This document shows, in pieces, positions 7,942 to 16,885 of a stretch of DNA of 64,000 nt. The stretch is from positions 1 through 64,000 of the forward strand of contig NZ_DATJIY010000219.1 in NCBI RefSeq assembly GCF_035492835.1, given 5' to 3'. Origin of the DNA: Dinghuibacter sp035492835 (GTDB lineage Bacteria > Bacteroidota > Bacteroidia > Chitinophagales > Chitinophagaceae). Positions within the stretch are counted from its first letter, which is position 1. Each line of letters begins with the position of its first letter. Both the position numbers and the translations under genes were made by a program. The notes below the pieces were generated by a model. The model had not been told where the DNA came from, made no database searches, and was given only the letters and a program-made list of their open reading frames with translations.

Positions 7942-8876
7942 CCGATCTGCACCACTTCCCTCTTTTTCGGCTCCCGCATCCCCTCCGGTATGAAGCGGAG
8001 GATTTCCGTCTTTAGCATTTCCACCAGTTTGCGACGGACATAGTGACGGTGGATCACCAGACTGACCTCCCGTACCGGCGCGGGTTGCCGGAAGTAGCGG
8101 AGGTTTTTCTGCTGCCGGGCGCCCAGGTCGCGCGCGGCGAGTTCGGGAAGGATCGTCACCCCGGCGTTGGCCTCCACCATTTTTATCAGGGTCTCAATAC
8201 TTCCCGCCTCATAGTGGAAGTTATCGTGATCGGACATCTGTTTGCGGAGCTCGCAGAGGTTCAGGATCTGGGACCGCATACAGTGCCCCTCTTCCATCAG
8301 CCAAAGGTGTCTGACGTCGATGTCTTCGGCCAGCACGTATTTTTTCTCCCAGATGGCCTCGTTCTTGGCGGTATACACCACGAACTCTTCATAAAACAGC
8401 GGGAGCTCGGTCAGTTGCGCATCGCCCAGGGGCGTCACCAATATGCCGACGTCCAGGGCGCCGCTCTTCAGCTGCTCGACGATCGACTCTGTCCGAAGCT
8501 CGGTTATCACCAGGCGCACCAGCGGATATTTTTTCAGAAAAGATTTGATGAACAACGGCAACAGATAGGGCGCCAGCGTGGGGATGATCCCTACTTTCAA
8601 TTCCCCGGCGATCGTCCCCTGCCGTTCCCTGACGAGCTCCCGGAGATGGGTGGTTTCCTTGAGGATGACCCGTGCCTGCTCCACGATGGGCTTGCCCAGC
8701 TCCGTGGTCACCACCGGCTGACGGCTCCGGTCGAATATCTTCGCCCCCAGCTCCTCTTCCAGCTTGTGGATCATCATACTGAGCGTCGGCTGTGTCACGA
8801 AGCACTTTTCCGCCGCGGTGGCGAAGTGCCTGTAGGTGTCCACGGCCACGATATATTCCAGTTGTTGAAAGTTCAT
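7938..8876 (-). CDS. oxyR: OxyR-type LysR family regulator of peroxide response
   Basis: This 312-residue LysR protein has an N-terminal winged HTH (residues 1-60, with CFVTQPTLSMMIHKLEEELG) and a substrate-binding-like regulatory domain (~90-295). The decisive motif is EEGHCMRSQILNLCEL: its cysteines fall at residues 199 and 208, the same numbers as the redox pair of E. coli OxyR, where C199 reacts with peroxide and forms a disulfide with C208. It starts 1 nt after the anmK stop, so both are on one transcript. Peroxide-responsive activation of catalase/peroxidase genes is inferred from the conserved pair. Confidence 0.92.
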   Translation of the reverse strand: MNFQQLEYIVAVDTYRHFATAAEKCFVTQPTLSMMIHKLEEELGAKIFDRSRQPVVTTELGKPIVEQARVILKETTHLRELVRERQGTIAGELKVGIIPTLAPYLLPLFIKSFLKKYPLVRLVITELRTESIVEQLKSGALDVGILVTPLGDAQLTELPLFYEEFVVYTAKNEAIWEKKYVLAEDIDVRHLWLMEEGHCMRSQILNLCELRKQMSDHDNFHYEAGSIETLIKMVEANAGVTILPELAARDLGARQQKNLRYFRQPAPVREVSLVIHRHYVRRKLVEMLKTEILRFIPEGMREPKKREVVQIG

Positions 8877-8877
8877 A

Positions 8878-9945
8878 TCAACCCTCCTGCCCGTTCCACA
8901 GCGCCCCCCCGATACTGTCGCGGGAGGCGCCTGTGACCGTGGCTAATGTATTTTCCTCCTGTCTGAGACGCAACACCCCGAACAACGCCATCACCAGCGC
9001 CTCCTTGAAATCCACGACCGCCGCATCAGGGACCACGACGGTGACCCCCAACGATGCCAGCCGCTCCCGTAGCCGGTCGATCAAAAACACGTTATGGGCT
9101 CCGCCACCGGTCACCAGCATCTCCCCGCCGGAACGGCCCGGGAGTGCCGCGGCAACCTGTACAGCGATATGCTCTACATAAGTCCTGAGCCCATCTTCCG
9201 GTGAACAGGAACCCAGCAACCCCAGGACGGTTTGCGTTCCGAAGCTATTGTCCAGCGACTTGGGCGGTGGTTGCCGGTAATAGACCAATCCGTTCAGCGC
9301 CTCCAGCACCGAAGGGACCACCTCCCCTGACGACGCCAGCGACCCCTCCTCATCATACGCCTTACCTGCCCGCGTGGCCAGGAGGTTCAGTACCCGGTTC
9401 GCCGGACACACGTCAAAGGCGATACCCGCGGCCGCGGCCGAAATATTGGCGATACCGCCCAGGTTCAAAAAATACGCATACCCCGGGAACAGCCACCTTT
9501 CCCCTATCGGCACGATCGGCGCTCCCTGTCCTCCCAACGCCACGTCCAGCGTCCGGAGATCGCTCACCGTCTGCAGACCCGTTTCGGCGGCGATGGCGGC
9601 GCCGCTCCCCAGTTGGGCCGTCATACCCGCGACGGGATCGTGAAACACGGTATGTCCGTGCGACGCCACCAGCTGTACCTGGAATTCCAGCCCGGCCGAA
9701 GCGATAAAGTCGTTGACCTGCCGGCCCAGATAGTGCCCGTATTCCTGGTCCAGGACGAGGTATTCCCGCAAAGGCAGCGTCGCCGCCCCTTCCAGCCGCG
9801 CCCGCCACTCCGCGGAATACGGTATGGTTTCCGCAATCTCGATCGTATATCCCCATTTACCGGCGCCTGACTGCAAATGCACGAACGCCACGTCCAGCCC
9901 ATCCAACGAACTCCCGCTCATAAGCCCCAAAACCCGGTATATCAT
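8878..9945 (-). CDS. anmK: Anhydro-N-acetylmuramic acid kinase
   Basis: With a start at 9945 the protein is 355 residues and opens MIYRVLGLMSGSSLDGLDV, the family's ATP-binding loop. Further motifs are ASHGHTVFHDP, LQTVSDLRTLDVALGGQGAP, LNLGGIANIS and LVTGGGAHNVFL. AnmK phosphorylates and opens 1,6-anhydro-MurNAc released by lytic transglycosylases, giving MurNAc-6-phosphate for cell-wall recycling. An upstream in-frame start at 10014 would overlap the divergent upp gene and is rejected. It is directly followed by oxyR, an unusual pairing. Confidence 0.94.
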   Translation of the reverse strand: MIYRVLGLMSGSSLDGLDVAFVHLQSGAGKWGYTIEIAETIPYSAEWRARLEGAATLPLREYLVLDQEYGHYLGRQVNDFIASAGLEFQVQLVASHGHTVFHDPVAGMTAQLGSGAAIAAETGLQTVSDLRTLDVALGGQGAPIVPIGERWLFPGYAYFLNLGGIANISAAAAGIAFDVCPANRVLNLLATRAGKAYDEEGSLASSGEVVPSVLEALNGLVYYRQPPPKSLDNSFGTQTVLGLLGSCSPEDGLRTYVEHIAVQVAAALPGRSGGEMLVTGGGAHNVFLIDRLRERLASLGVTVVVPDAAVVDFKEALVMALFGVLRLRQEENTLATVTGASRDSIGGALWNGQEG

Positions 9946-9955
9946 ACAAATAGTA

Positions 9956-9963
9956 TAGTTTTG
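9956..9963 (+). promoter_or_regulatory. -7 element of the upp promoter (TAGTTTTG)
   Basis: An exact TAnnTTTG match 28 nt before the upp ATG at 9992, in the 46-bp divergent gap with anmK. No clear TTG lies 19-21 nt upstream. Confidence 0.4.
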
Positions 9964-9991
9964 TCCACTGCAATTTCGCACATTTACACTT

Positions 9992-10645
9992 ATGGCAGTA
10001 GTCAATCTCAGCACCGCTCATTCCCTGGTCACCAATTGGATCGCCGAGCTCCGCAGCGTGGACGTCCAAACCGATAGGATGCGTTTTCGCCGGAACCTGG
10101 AACGGCTGGGAGAAGTATTCGCCTATGAAATCAGCAAAACGCTGGCGCACGAGGTCGTGGATGTTCAAACGCCCATGGGCACGGCACAGGCGAAGGTCCT
10201 GAAGGAACAGCCCGTCCTGGCTACCATCCTCCGGGCTGGTCTGCCCCTCCACCAGGGTTTATTGAACTATTTCGACAAGGCGGACAACGCCTTTATTTCG
10301 GCCTACCGGAAGCACCACCGGGACGGTACGTTCGAGATCAGCCTGGACTACGTCAGCTGCCCTTCCCTGGAAAACCGGGTCCTGATCGTTTCGGATCCCA
10401 TGCTGGCCACCGGGGCCTCCCTCGTAAAGGCGCTCCAGTTCCTCAAAGACGAGGGGCATCCGGCTGAGATCCATGTGGTTGCCGCCATTGCCTGCACCGT
10501 GGGGATCGAATATGTCCTCCGGAACCATCCGCAGGTTCAGGTCTGGTGTGGCGACATAGATGACGAACTGACAGCAAAGGGCTATATCGTACCTGGATTG
10601 GGGGACGCCGGCGACCTGGCGTTTGGGGTAAAGGTCCAAATGTAA
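9992..10645 (+). CDS. upp: Uracil phosphoribosyltransferase
   Basis: This 217-residue type I phosphoribosyltransferase makes UMP from uracil and PRPP. Motifs are ILRAGLPLHQGLLNYFDKAD, the PRPP loop VLIVSDPMLATGASLVKAL, and the C-terminal uracil-binding hood YIVPGLGDAGDLAFG. It is slightly longer than the ~208-residue enzyme of E. coli. It is a single-gene unit with its own promoter, divergent from anmK. Confidence 0.96.
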   Translation: MAVVNLSTAHSLVTNWIAELRSVDVQTDRMRFRRNLERLGEVFAYEISKTLAHEVVDVQTPMGTAQAKVLKEQPVLATILRAGLPLHQGLLNYFDKADNAFISAYRKHHRDGTFEISLDYVSCPSLENRVLIVSDPMLATGASLVKALQFLKDEGHPAEIHVVAAIACTVGIEYVLRNHPQVQVWCGDIDDELTAKGYIVPGLGDAGDLAFGVKVQM

Positions 10646-10744
10646 ATTTTTCTTACATTTATAATACTGGACGGCATTTAACGTTTTATGCGGATGGCCT
10701 CGGGCGGACCATTATCCACCGTAATCCAATGAAAATCCTGACTG

Positions 10745-11764
10745 ATGAAAAAATGGCTGACACTTTTACCACTAATATTGGGGTTTTGCACTGTCCTCCG
10801 TGCTCAGGACCCGCATTTCTCACAGTTTTTTTCCTCTCCGCTCACCCTCAACCCGGCGCTTACCGGTAAATTCGACGGGTTGTACCGCATCGCGGGCAAC
10901 TACCGTAACCAGTGGCCCACCATCAACAACGCCTTTACGACCGCCACGATTTCCGCGGATACGCGCATACTCGCCAACCGTTTGCCCGACAACGACGACT
11001 GGGGCATCGGCGTACTGGGCCTCACCGACCAACAGGCCGATGGCGTCCTGAACCAGAATTATTTTTCGCTGTCCACCGCCTATCATAAGGGTCTGGACGA
11101 AGACGGCTATCACCAGCTGTCCATCGGTTTCCAGGGTACTTACGCCAGCAGCCGGCTCGACGGCACCAAGGTCAACCTGGGGGACGAGCTCGCCCCCGAC
11201 GGCACCTGGTCGGTTCCGTCCAATGACCCCTTTGCCAACCGGGTCTTCCAGCTGCACTACTTCGACTTCAACACCGGGATCCTCTATAACGGCTCCACCA
11301 GCGACCGGAACAACTTTTACATCGGCGGCTCGCTCTACCACATCAACCGCCCCAAGGAGAGTTTCGACGACGCCAACTACCTCCTGCCGATGCGTTGGAC
11401 GGTCCATGCCGGCGGCCACTTCCCGATTGCCGACAACGCCTCCGTCTATGTAAGCGCCCTTCACCAATCGCAGGCCGGCGCCAGTGAAAACGTGGCAGGG
11501 GCGGCCATCGCGCTGAACGCCAACGACGATTGGTTCATCAACCCGACCAATGTGTATGTAGGGGCATGGGTGCGTTTCGGCGACGCGATCCTGCCGTATG
11601 TGTCCATGGAATTCTCCGGTCTGCAGATCGGCCTGTCATACGACACCAATATTTCTCCGCTGAAAACGGCCTCCAACAGCCGCGGGGGCATCGAAGTCTC
11701 GCTGATCTACATCAAGAAGCCTTCCGACCCCAACAAGCGACACCTGAACTGCCCGAAATTCTAA
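10745..11764 (+). CDS. PorP/SprF family type IX secretion outer membrane protein
   Basis: This 339-residue protein has a signal peptide (LPLILGFCTVLRAQ) followed by the family signature DPHFSQFFSSPLTLNPALTG. It is an outer-membrane beta barrel; alternating strand patterns continue to a C-terminal GGIEVSLIYIKK. PorP of Porphyromonas and SprF of Flavobacterium serve type IX secretion, and SprF is needed for delivery of SprB-type adhesins. No sprB-like adhesin or PKD-repeat gene is next to it here. The stop overlaps the convergent glycosylase gene by 4 nt. Confidence 0.9.
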   Translation: MKKWLTLLPLILGFCTVLRAQDPHFSQFFSSPLTLNPALTGKFDGLYRIAGNYRNQWPTINNAFTTATISADTRILANRLPDNDDWGIGVLGLTDQQADGVLNQNYFSLSTAYHKGLDEDGYHQLSIGFQGTYASSRLDGTKVNLGDELAPDGTWSVPSNDPFANRVFQLHYFDFNTGILYNGSTSDRNNFYIGGSLYHINRPKESFDDANYLLPMRWTVHAGGHFPIADNASVYVSALHQSQAGASENVAGAAIALNANDDWFINPTNVYVGAWVRFGDAILPYVSMEFSGLQIGLSYDTNISPLKTASNSRGGIEVSLIYIKKPSDPNKRHLNCPKF

Positions 11765-12375
11765 CGCGGCGGCTTGCTAACGTGAGCGTGCCCTCTAACC
11801 GAAAATCGATAGGGTAATAAGGCATCATTACCCGCATAATCCACCCCGATTCGTGCGGATGCTTCAATATCCGCTTCAGGGTACCCGCGCCCGTCATCTG
11901 CAATGTAAATCTCGTTCCCCAGCAGGCTCAGCCCACTCTGCGAAGTATGTATCCCCAGGGCGGTGGATACGTTCCCCGGACCACGTCCAAGCGTCTTGTC
12001 CCCGGTGCGCTTCCCCGTTCGCCGGAGCATGACGTCCATTCCCTCCAGGGGCTCTATTCCCCGGATCAGTACGGCATGAGGCGTATCCGCCTCGTGTGTT
12101 ACGACGTTGAACAAATGGTGTATACCATAGCACAGGTAGACATAGGCCGTGCCCCCGCGACCGAACATGACCTCGGTGCGACCCGTGCGCCTTCCGCCAA
12201 ATGCATGCGAAGCCCTGTCGATAACACCCGCGTACGCCTCCGTCTCCACGATGCGGCCACTGGTATACCCATCCGGAAAACGAGTGACCAGTATCTTTCC
12301 TATCAGCTCCCGCGCAATCAGCGTCACGTCTGATCGCTCGTAAAACGCGCGCGGTAGTTTTTTTATCCGTTGCAT
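11761..12375 (-). CDS. DNA-3-methyladenine glycosylase, AAG/Mpg family
   Basis: This 204-residue protein belongs to the alkyladenine glycosylase family, unrelated in fold to Tag. Motifs are ARELIGKILV, IVETEAYAG (with the catalytic Glu and the intercalating-loop region), the SHAF segment, GTAYVYLCYGIHHLFNVV and VLIRGIEPLEG. The length is typical. It excises alkylated and deaminated purines. The genome thus has both Tag (7375) and this enzyme within 5 kb. The start at 12375 lies 44 nt from the divergent EI24 gene. Confidence 0.94.
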   Translation of the reverse strand: MQRIKKLPRAFYERSDVTLIARELIGKILVTRFPDGYTSGRIVETEAYAGVIDRASHAFGGRRTGRTEVMFGRGGTAYVYLCYGIHHLFNVVTHEADTPHAVLIRGIEPLEGMDVMLRRTGKRTGDKTLGRGPGNVSTALGIHTSQSGLSLLGNEIYIADDGRGYPEADIEASARIGVDYAGNDALLPYRFSVRGHAHVSKPPR

Positions 12376-12397
12376 CCGTCTAAATGGGTTATTTTCG
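12370..12397 (+). promoter_or_regulatory. Probable promoter of the EI24 gene
   Basis: TTG at 12370-12372, a 17-nt spacer, then TATTTTCG at 12390-12397 (one mismatch to TAnnTTTG). The TTG start codon follows 22 nt later at 12420. Confidence 0.35.
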
Positions 12398-12419
12398 GTC
12401 CTGAAAATTCAAAGAAAAC

Positions 12420-13184
12420 TTGCTCAAGGAACTCATCATATCCTTTCAATCCTATTACAAGGCGCACCAGTTTATACGCCGGCACAAATTATGGAAATGG
12501 ATCATTATTCCGGGCGTCCTGTATGCGATCCTGTTCTTTGCGGGGTTCTGGTTTTTCCTGCAGTCCTCCAACGAGGCCATCCACTGGTTCACCACCCTGC
12601 TCGGCATACCCCGCTGGCTGGAAAGTATGCACTCGACCTGGCTCAACTTTTTCGTCCTGTTTGACGACCTGATCCTGCGGCTGGTCCTGTTGCTGTTTTA
12701 TTTTTCCCTTTTCAAATACCTGATCCTGATCATCGGGTCGCCCCTGTTCGCCTACCTTAGCCAACGCACCGAAGCTATCATGACGGAGACGGAATACCGT
12801 TTCAGCTTCCGGGAGCTGGCCCCGGAAATGGGCAGGGGGATAGCGCTCGCCGTGCGTAACGCCCTTTGGCAGACGGTGTATACCTTCACCCTGCTCCTGG
12901 TCTCGTTCATCCCGCTCGTCGGCTGGATCACGCCCCTCGTTGCCTTTATCATCGAGTGCTATTACTATGGCTTCTCCATGCTGGACCACAGCTGCGCCCA
13001 CCACCAGCTCACCCGCGCGCAAAGCATCGACTTCATAGGCGAACGCCGCGGGCTCGCGATAGGCAACGGCATCGTCTTTTATGCTATGCACCTGGTCCTC
13101 GTGCTGGGCTGGATCGTGGCGCCTACCTACGCCCTGGTGGCGGCTGCCCTCAGCCTTTATCCCGTCAAACAGGAATCCTTATGA
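12420..13184 (+). CDS. EI24 domain-containing membrane protein
   Basis: This 254-residue inner-membrane protein has about four to six hydrophobic helices (~25-50, ~75-110, ~155-195, ~210-245), matching the EI24/CysZ family layout. CysZ members are linked to sulfate uptake, but EI24 proteins in Bacteroidota have no assigned substrate. The start codon appears to be TTG. The last bases overlap the following methyltransferase start (ATGA), so the two are co-translated. Confidence 0.8.
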   Translation: MLKELIISFQSYYKAHQFIRRHKLWKWIIIPGVLYAILFFAGFWFFLQSSNEAIHWFTTLLGIPRWLESMHSTWLNFFVLFDDLILRLVLLLFYFSLFKYLILIIGSPLFAYLSQRTEAIMTETEYRFSFRELAPEMGRGIALAVRNALWQTVYTFTLLLVSFIPLVGWITPLVAFIIECYYYGFSMLDHSCAHHQLTRAQSIDFIGERRGLAIGNGIVFYAMHLVLVLGWIVAPTYALVAAALSLYPVKQESL

Positions 13185-13879
13185 GCGAGGTATACCTGAT
13201 CCCCACGGTCCTGGCCGAGGACGCGCTCGACGCCATACCCGCCTATGTCCTCCCCGCCGTGCTCCGCTGCGCCGCTTTTTACGTCGAGAACGAGCGCACG
13301 GCGCGCCGCTACCTCAAAAAACTATCCCGCGACATAGTCATCGACGACTATAAGTGGGTCGCCATCCACAAGGCCGAAGAGCCCGTCCTTACCGGATTCC
13401 AAGAGGACCTGGCTGCCGGCCTCACCATCGGCATCCTCAGCGAGGCGGGCTGTCCCGGCGTGGCCGACCCTGGCCAGCTCCTCGTTGCCGCCGCCCAGGC
13501 CGCCGGCGTCCCCGTCAAGCCCCTGGTCGGCCCCAGCTCCATCCTGCTGGCGCTGATGGCCAGCGGTCTCAACGGCCAGCTCTTCCGCTTCAACGGCTAC
13601 CTTCCCATCGACACCGCCGACCGCCTCCAGGCGATCCGCCGCCTCGAATCGGAAGCGCTCGCCACCACCTGTACCCAGCTATTCATTGAAACGCCATACC
13701 GCAACGGCGGTCTTTTCGAGGCCTTGTTGAAGACCTGTCGTCCGACCACGCGCCTATGCGTTGCGCGCGACCTCACCGGGCCCACGGAATACATCCGTAC
13801 GCTGCCCGTATCGGCCTGGAAGGACGCGCCCGCGCCCGAGCTCCATAAGGTGCCCGTGATCTTTTTGCTGGGCGTTTGA
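13181..13879 (+). CDS. Tetrapyrrole-methylase-fold SAM-dependent methyltransferase (RsmI-like)
   Basis: This 232-residue protein starts at the ATG overlapping the EI24 stop; a longer in-frame reading from 12866 runs through that gene and is rejected. It has the class III methylase pattern: TIGILSEAGCPGVADPGQ (SAM-binding loop), a VGPSSILLALMASGL helix, then a FIETPYRNGGLFEALL segment and a C-terminal VPVIFLLGV. It resembles RsmI, which 2'-O-methylates C1402 of 16S rRNA, but is shorter (~230 versus ~280). The exact substrate is uncertain. Confidence 0.85.
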   Translation: MSEVYLIPTVLAEDALDAIPAYVLPAVLRCAAFYVENERTARRYLKKLSRDIVIDDYKWVAIHKAEEPVLTGFQEDLAAGLTIGILSEAGCPGVADPGQLLVAAAQAAGVPVKPLVGPSSILLALMASGLNGQLFRFNGYLPIDTADRLQAIRRLESEALATTCTQLFIETPYRNGGLFEALLKTCRPTTRLCVARDLTGPTEYIRTLPVSAWKDAPAPELHKVPVIFLLGV

Positions 13880-13901
13880 CCCGCCTTCGGCAACCAAAGC
13901 G

Positions 13902-14297
13902 TTATTGCGGAAACGGCGTGGCGCCCCCACCCGGGGCGATCGAGATGATGGAATCGACGACAAACCGGCTGTCCCCGCGCCAGGGTATCCCGCCGAAGTA
14001 TTCCTTATAGTGCACCTCCACGTCTTTGGAGCCGGACAGCATGAGCTTCTGCGCTACCGCGTCATCCACGACCGAAAAATTGAACACATTGGACTGGAGC
14101 GCACCGGCCTGCTTGGACGCAAAACCCGATTGGATCATCCTGCCTTCGTATGTCTTGAAGAGTACGCCCCGGCGCACCACGAAATTGAGCTGGCCGGCGG
14201 TTACCCCCGAGCCATAGGCGTAGTAGAAGCGGAAGTAGAAAAACACGACGATGAGGACAACAATGATGATCGTAAGCCAGGTGACAATCTTCTTCAT
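13902..14297 (-). CDS. Small single-pass membrane protein of unknown function
   Basis: This 131-residue protein has one N-terminal transmembrane helix (residues 4-25, TWLTIIIVVLIVVFFYF) and a soluble part that is probably extracytoplasmic. The soluble part includes YGSGVTAGQLNFVVRRGVLFKTYEGRM, cut here only for description, followed by a hydrophilic tail ending in PFPQ. Similar Bacteroidota proteins have been mislabelled 6-phosphogluconate dehydrogenase; no dehydrogenase motif is present. It lies 16 nt downstream of the M28 peptidase on the same strand, so the two are probably co-transcribed. Confidence 0.8.
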   Translation of the reverse strand: MKKIVTWLTIIIVVLIVVFFYFRFYYAYGSGVTAGQLNFVVRRGVLFKTYEGRMIQSGFASKQAGALQSNVFNFSVVDDAVAQKLMLSGSKDVEVHYKEYFGGIPWRGDSRFVVDSIISIAPGGGATPFPQ

Positions 14298-14313
14298 GTG
14301 GGTGTGGTTTTTA

Positions 14314-15684
14314 TTAGATGCCGTACTTACTTACAAGATAAATTAAAGCCGTCATATTTACAGCGCCCAGCAACAGCTCCCGCCGGTTCACGTTCTCGAA
14401 CAAATCATTGCCCGCATGGTGAAAGTCAAAATAGCGCTGGGAGTCAGGCAGTATTTCCCCGACGACGGCCTTGACCCTGACCAGCGGTTCGACATCGGCA
14501 CCGCCGCCGCCGACATGCCATTCATATACCCCATAGGGCTGGAAGAGCGTACCCCAGTCGGTAAACTCCTTGAACCGGGCGCCCTCGGCCCCGATAGAAA
14601 AGCCACGGGGCGTAAACCCGCCGTTGTCGCTTTCCAAACCAAAGATGTATTGCAACCCGTCGGTAGCGGCGCGCGCGGCATACGCCTCGCCGCCGCGGCC
14701 GCCGTTCTCTTCATTCATAAACATCACCGCCCTCACGGTGCGGGCCGGTCGTATGCCCAGTGCATGGAGCGTGCGAATCACCTGAATACTTTGTACGATA
14801 CCCGCCCCATCGTCCTGCGCGCCTTCAGCCAGGTCCCACGAGTCAAGATGTCCCCCCACCGTAACGATCTCATCCGGATGCTCGTTGCCACGGATTTCAC
14901 CGATGACGTTATAAGAAACCGTATCTGGAAGCGTTCGGCAGCTCGCCTTCATAAACAGGGTGACGACCATTTTCATCCGCAGATTCCGGCTCAGCTCTTC
15001 GGCATCATTGGTGCTGACCGCAAAGGCCGGGATCCTGGGCAAGGTAGTATCATAATGCGTCGTACCGGTATGCGGGTAGTCGTTTAGCGACGTGGACAAG
15101 GTCCGCAGCACAAAACCCACTGCCCCATACTTTGCGGCCTGGCTCGGGCCGAGCACCCGGTAACGGACCGCATCCCCATAGGCCGCAAAGGTGTTAACGA
15201 GGGTCTGGTTCATGGGATAGTTTAGAAAAACGATACGGCCCTGAATGCCCTTCTTGCCCAGCCTGTCCAGCTCCTCAAAGGACCGGACCTCGATCACGGG
15301 GGCGGTTATTCCCGTCCTGGGCGTTGCCACCGACCCCCCCAGCGCGCAAACGTGCAGCGGCACCTTTTTGCCCGCGAACGTGTAGTACGCCTCTTCCTTG
15401 GGTCCCCTGACCCAGTGCGGCACCATGCAAGGCTGAAGGTATACCGTATCCGCACCGGCACCCTTAAGCATGGCGGCCGTGATCTCCACCGCCCGCGCGG
15501 CATTGGCCGAACCGGACAACCGGGCTGGCGCTCCCTTGCAAAGTGTCAGCAGATCGTCATAGGCGCCTCCTTTGGTAAGGGTGAAGTCTGCCATGCGGCG
15601 GATGATTATTGAATCCTGGAGATACCCCTTTTGGGCGAATGCCCCGGAAACCGGGAACGCTAATACAAGAATGAGTCTTCTCAT
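14314..15684 (-). CDS. Secreted M28 family zinc peptidase (carboxypeptidase Q-like)
   Basis: This 456-residue protein has a signal peptide (MRRLILVLAFPVSGAFAQ), a protease-associated insert (~110-250) and an M28 catalytic domain. All metal and catalytic positions are visible: VGGHLDSWD, AQDDGAG, FMNEENGG, GLESDNGG and the C-terminal FDFHHAGND. It is therefore likely an active exported aminopeptidase or carboxypeptidase acting in the periplasm or outside. It diverges from bshA across 68 bp and is followed by a small membrane protein. Confidence 0.9.
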   Translation of the reverse strand: MRRLILVLAFPVSGAFAQKGYLQDSIIIRRMADFTLTKGGAYDDLLTLCKGAPARLSGSANAARAVEITAAMLKGAGADTVYLQPCMVPHWVRGPKEEAYYTFAGKKVPLHVCALGGSVATPRTGITAPVIEVRSFEELDRLGKKGIQGRIVFLNYPMNQTLVNTFAAYGDAVRYRVLGPSQAAKYGAVGFVLRTLSTSLNDYPHTGTTHYDTTLPRIPAFAVSTNDAEELSRNLRMKMVVTLFMKASCRTLPDTVSYNVIGEIRGNEHPDEIVTVGGHLDSWDLAEGAQDDGAGIVQSIQVIRTLHALGIRPARTVRAVMFMNEENGGRGGEAYAARAATDGLQYIFGLESDNGGFTPRGFSIGAEGARFKEFTDWGTLFQPYGVYEWHVGGGGADVEPLVRVKAVVGEILPDSQRYFDFHHAGNDLFENVNRRELLLGAVNMTALIYLVSKYGI

Positions 15685-15752
15685 AATACACCAATGGCTG
15701 TGCTAAGCTAATTAAATCTCCCTAACTTCATGCCCGCTAAAGTGAAATTCAA

Positions 15753-16874
15753 ATGAGAATCGGGATAGTCTGTTATCCGACTTTCGGAGGAAGCGGCGTG
15801 CTGGCCACAGAGTTGGGCAAGGCCCTTGCCGACAAGGGACACTTCGTCCACTTTGTCACCTACCGGGAGCCGGTGCGCCTGGGGGGGTTTAACGCCAACA
15901 TTTTTTACCACGAGGTCCGGGTCCCTACCTATCCGCTCTTTGACTATCCGCCTTACGAGTCGGCCCTGGCCTCCACCCTGGTGGACGTCACGCTCAACAA
16001 CAACCTGGACCTGCTCCACGTGCACTACGCGATCCCGCACGCGTCTTCGGCCTACCTCGCGCAAAAGATCCTGGAAAAAACCGAGGGGAGGAAAATTCCG
16101 TTCATTACCACCCTCCACGGAACCGATATTACGCTGGTGGGCAAGGACAAGACCTACGGGCCCGTGGTAGCCTTTTCGATCAACGAGTCCGACGCCATCA
16201 CCGCGGTATCCGAAAACCTCAGGGAGGAGACCCTCAAGACCTTTTCGATCGAAAAACCCGTCCACGTCATCCACAACTTCGTAGACGTAAAGCGCTTCCA
16301 GCGCAAACCCATAGACGCCTTTCGCCAGGTCATCGCACCAGGCAACGAAAAGATCCTGCTCCACGCGTCCAATTTTCGCAAGATCAAGCGCGTCGAAGAC
16401 GTGGTCCGCATCTTCGCCGAAGTCCGGCGTGCGCTGCCGGCCAAGCTGCTGATGGTGGGCGACGGACCCGAGCGGCACATGGCCGAGACCTTATGCCGCG
16501 AAACCGGTTATTGCGACGACATCCGTTTTGTAGGCAAGCAGGAGCAGATGGAAGACATCCTCGCCATCTCCGACCTGTTTATCCTGCCCTCCGAATACGA
16601 GAGCTTTGGCTTGTCCGCGCTGGAAGCCATGGCCGCCGGCGTTCCCGTTATATCCACCGACGTCGGTGGGTTGCCGGAGATCGTTATCCAGGGGGAAACC
16701 GGTTTTATGGGGAAAGTAGGCGACGTGGAAGGCATGAGCGGCCACGCCATAAACATCCTCACCAACGAGCCGCTGCTCAAGGAAATGAGCGCGAAGGCCA
16801 AAGCCCAGGCCAAAAAATTCGATATCCACCAGATTGTGCCCCAGTACGAGGCGCTTTACGAGAAATTCATTTGA
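15753..16874 (+). CDS. bshA: N-acetyl-alpha-D-glucosaminyl L-malate synthase BshA
   Basis: This 373-residue GT4 glycosyltransferase carries out the first step of bacillithiol synthesis, joining GlcNAc from UDP-GlcNAc to L-malate. It shows MRIGIVCYPTFGGSGVLATE, the malate-side segment HFVTYREPVRL, HVHYAIPHA, TTLHGTDITLVG, and the GT4 donor-site motif LPSEYESFGLSALEAMA. The length matches the family. Bacillithiol is the major low-molecular-weight thiol in many Bacteroidota, so this gene links thiol chemistry to the sulfur-assimilation operon at 37-42 kb. No bshB or bshC is in the window. Confidence 0.94.
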   Translation: MRIGIVCYPTFGGSGVLATELGKALADKGHFVHFVTYREPVRLGGFNANIFYHEVRVPTYPLFDYPPYESALASTLVDVTLNNNLDLLHVHYAIPHASSAYLAQKILEKTEGRKIPFITTLHGTDITLVGKDKTYGPVVAFSINESDAITAVSENLREETLKTFSIEKPVHVIHNFVDVKRFQRKPIDAFRQVIAPGNEKILLHASNFRKIKRVEDVVRIFAEVRRALPAKLLMVGDGPERHMAETLCRETGYCDDIRFVGKQEQMEDILAISDLFILPSEYESFGLSALEAMAAGVPVISTDVGGLPEIVIQGETGFMGKVGDVEGMSGHAINILTNEPLLKEMSAKAKAQAKKFDIHQIVPQYEALYEKFI

Positions 16875-16885
16875 GCTGCGGCGGG

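Noticed and set aside
13902..14297. 6-phosphogluconate dehydrogenase label for the small membrane protein
   Set aside because: It is 131 residues with a transmembrane helix and no NADP-binding or catalytic motif of that enzyme.
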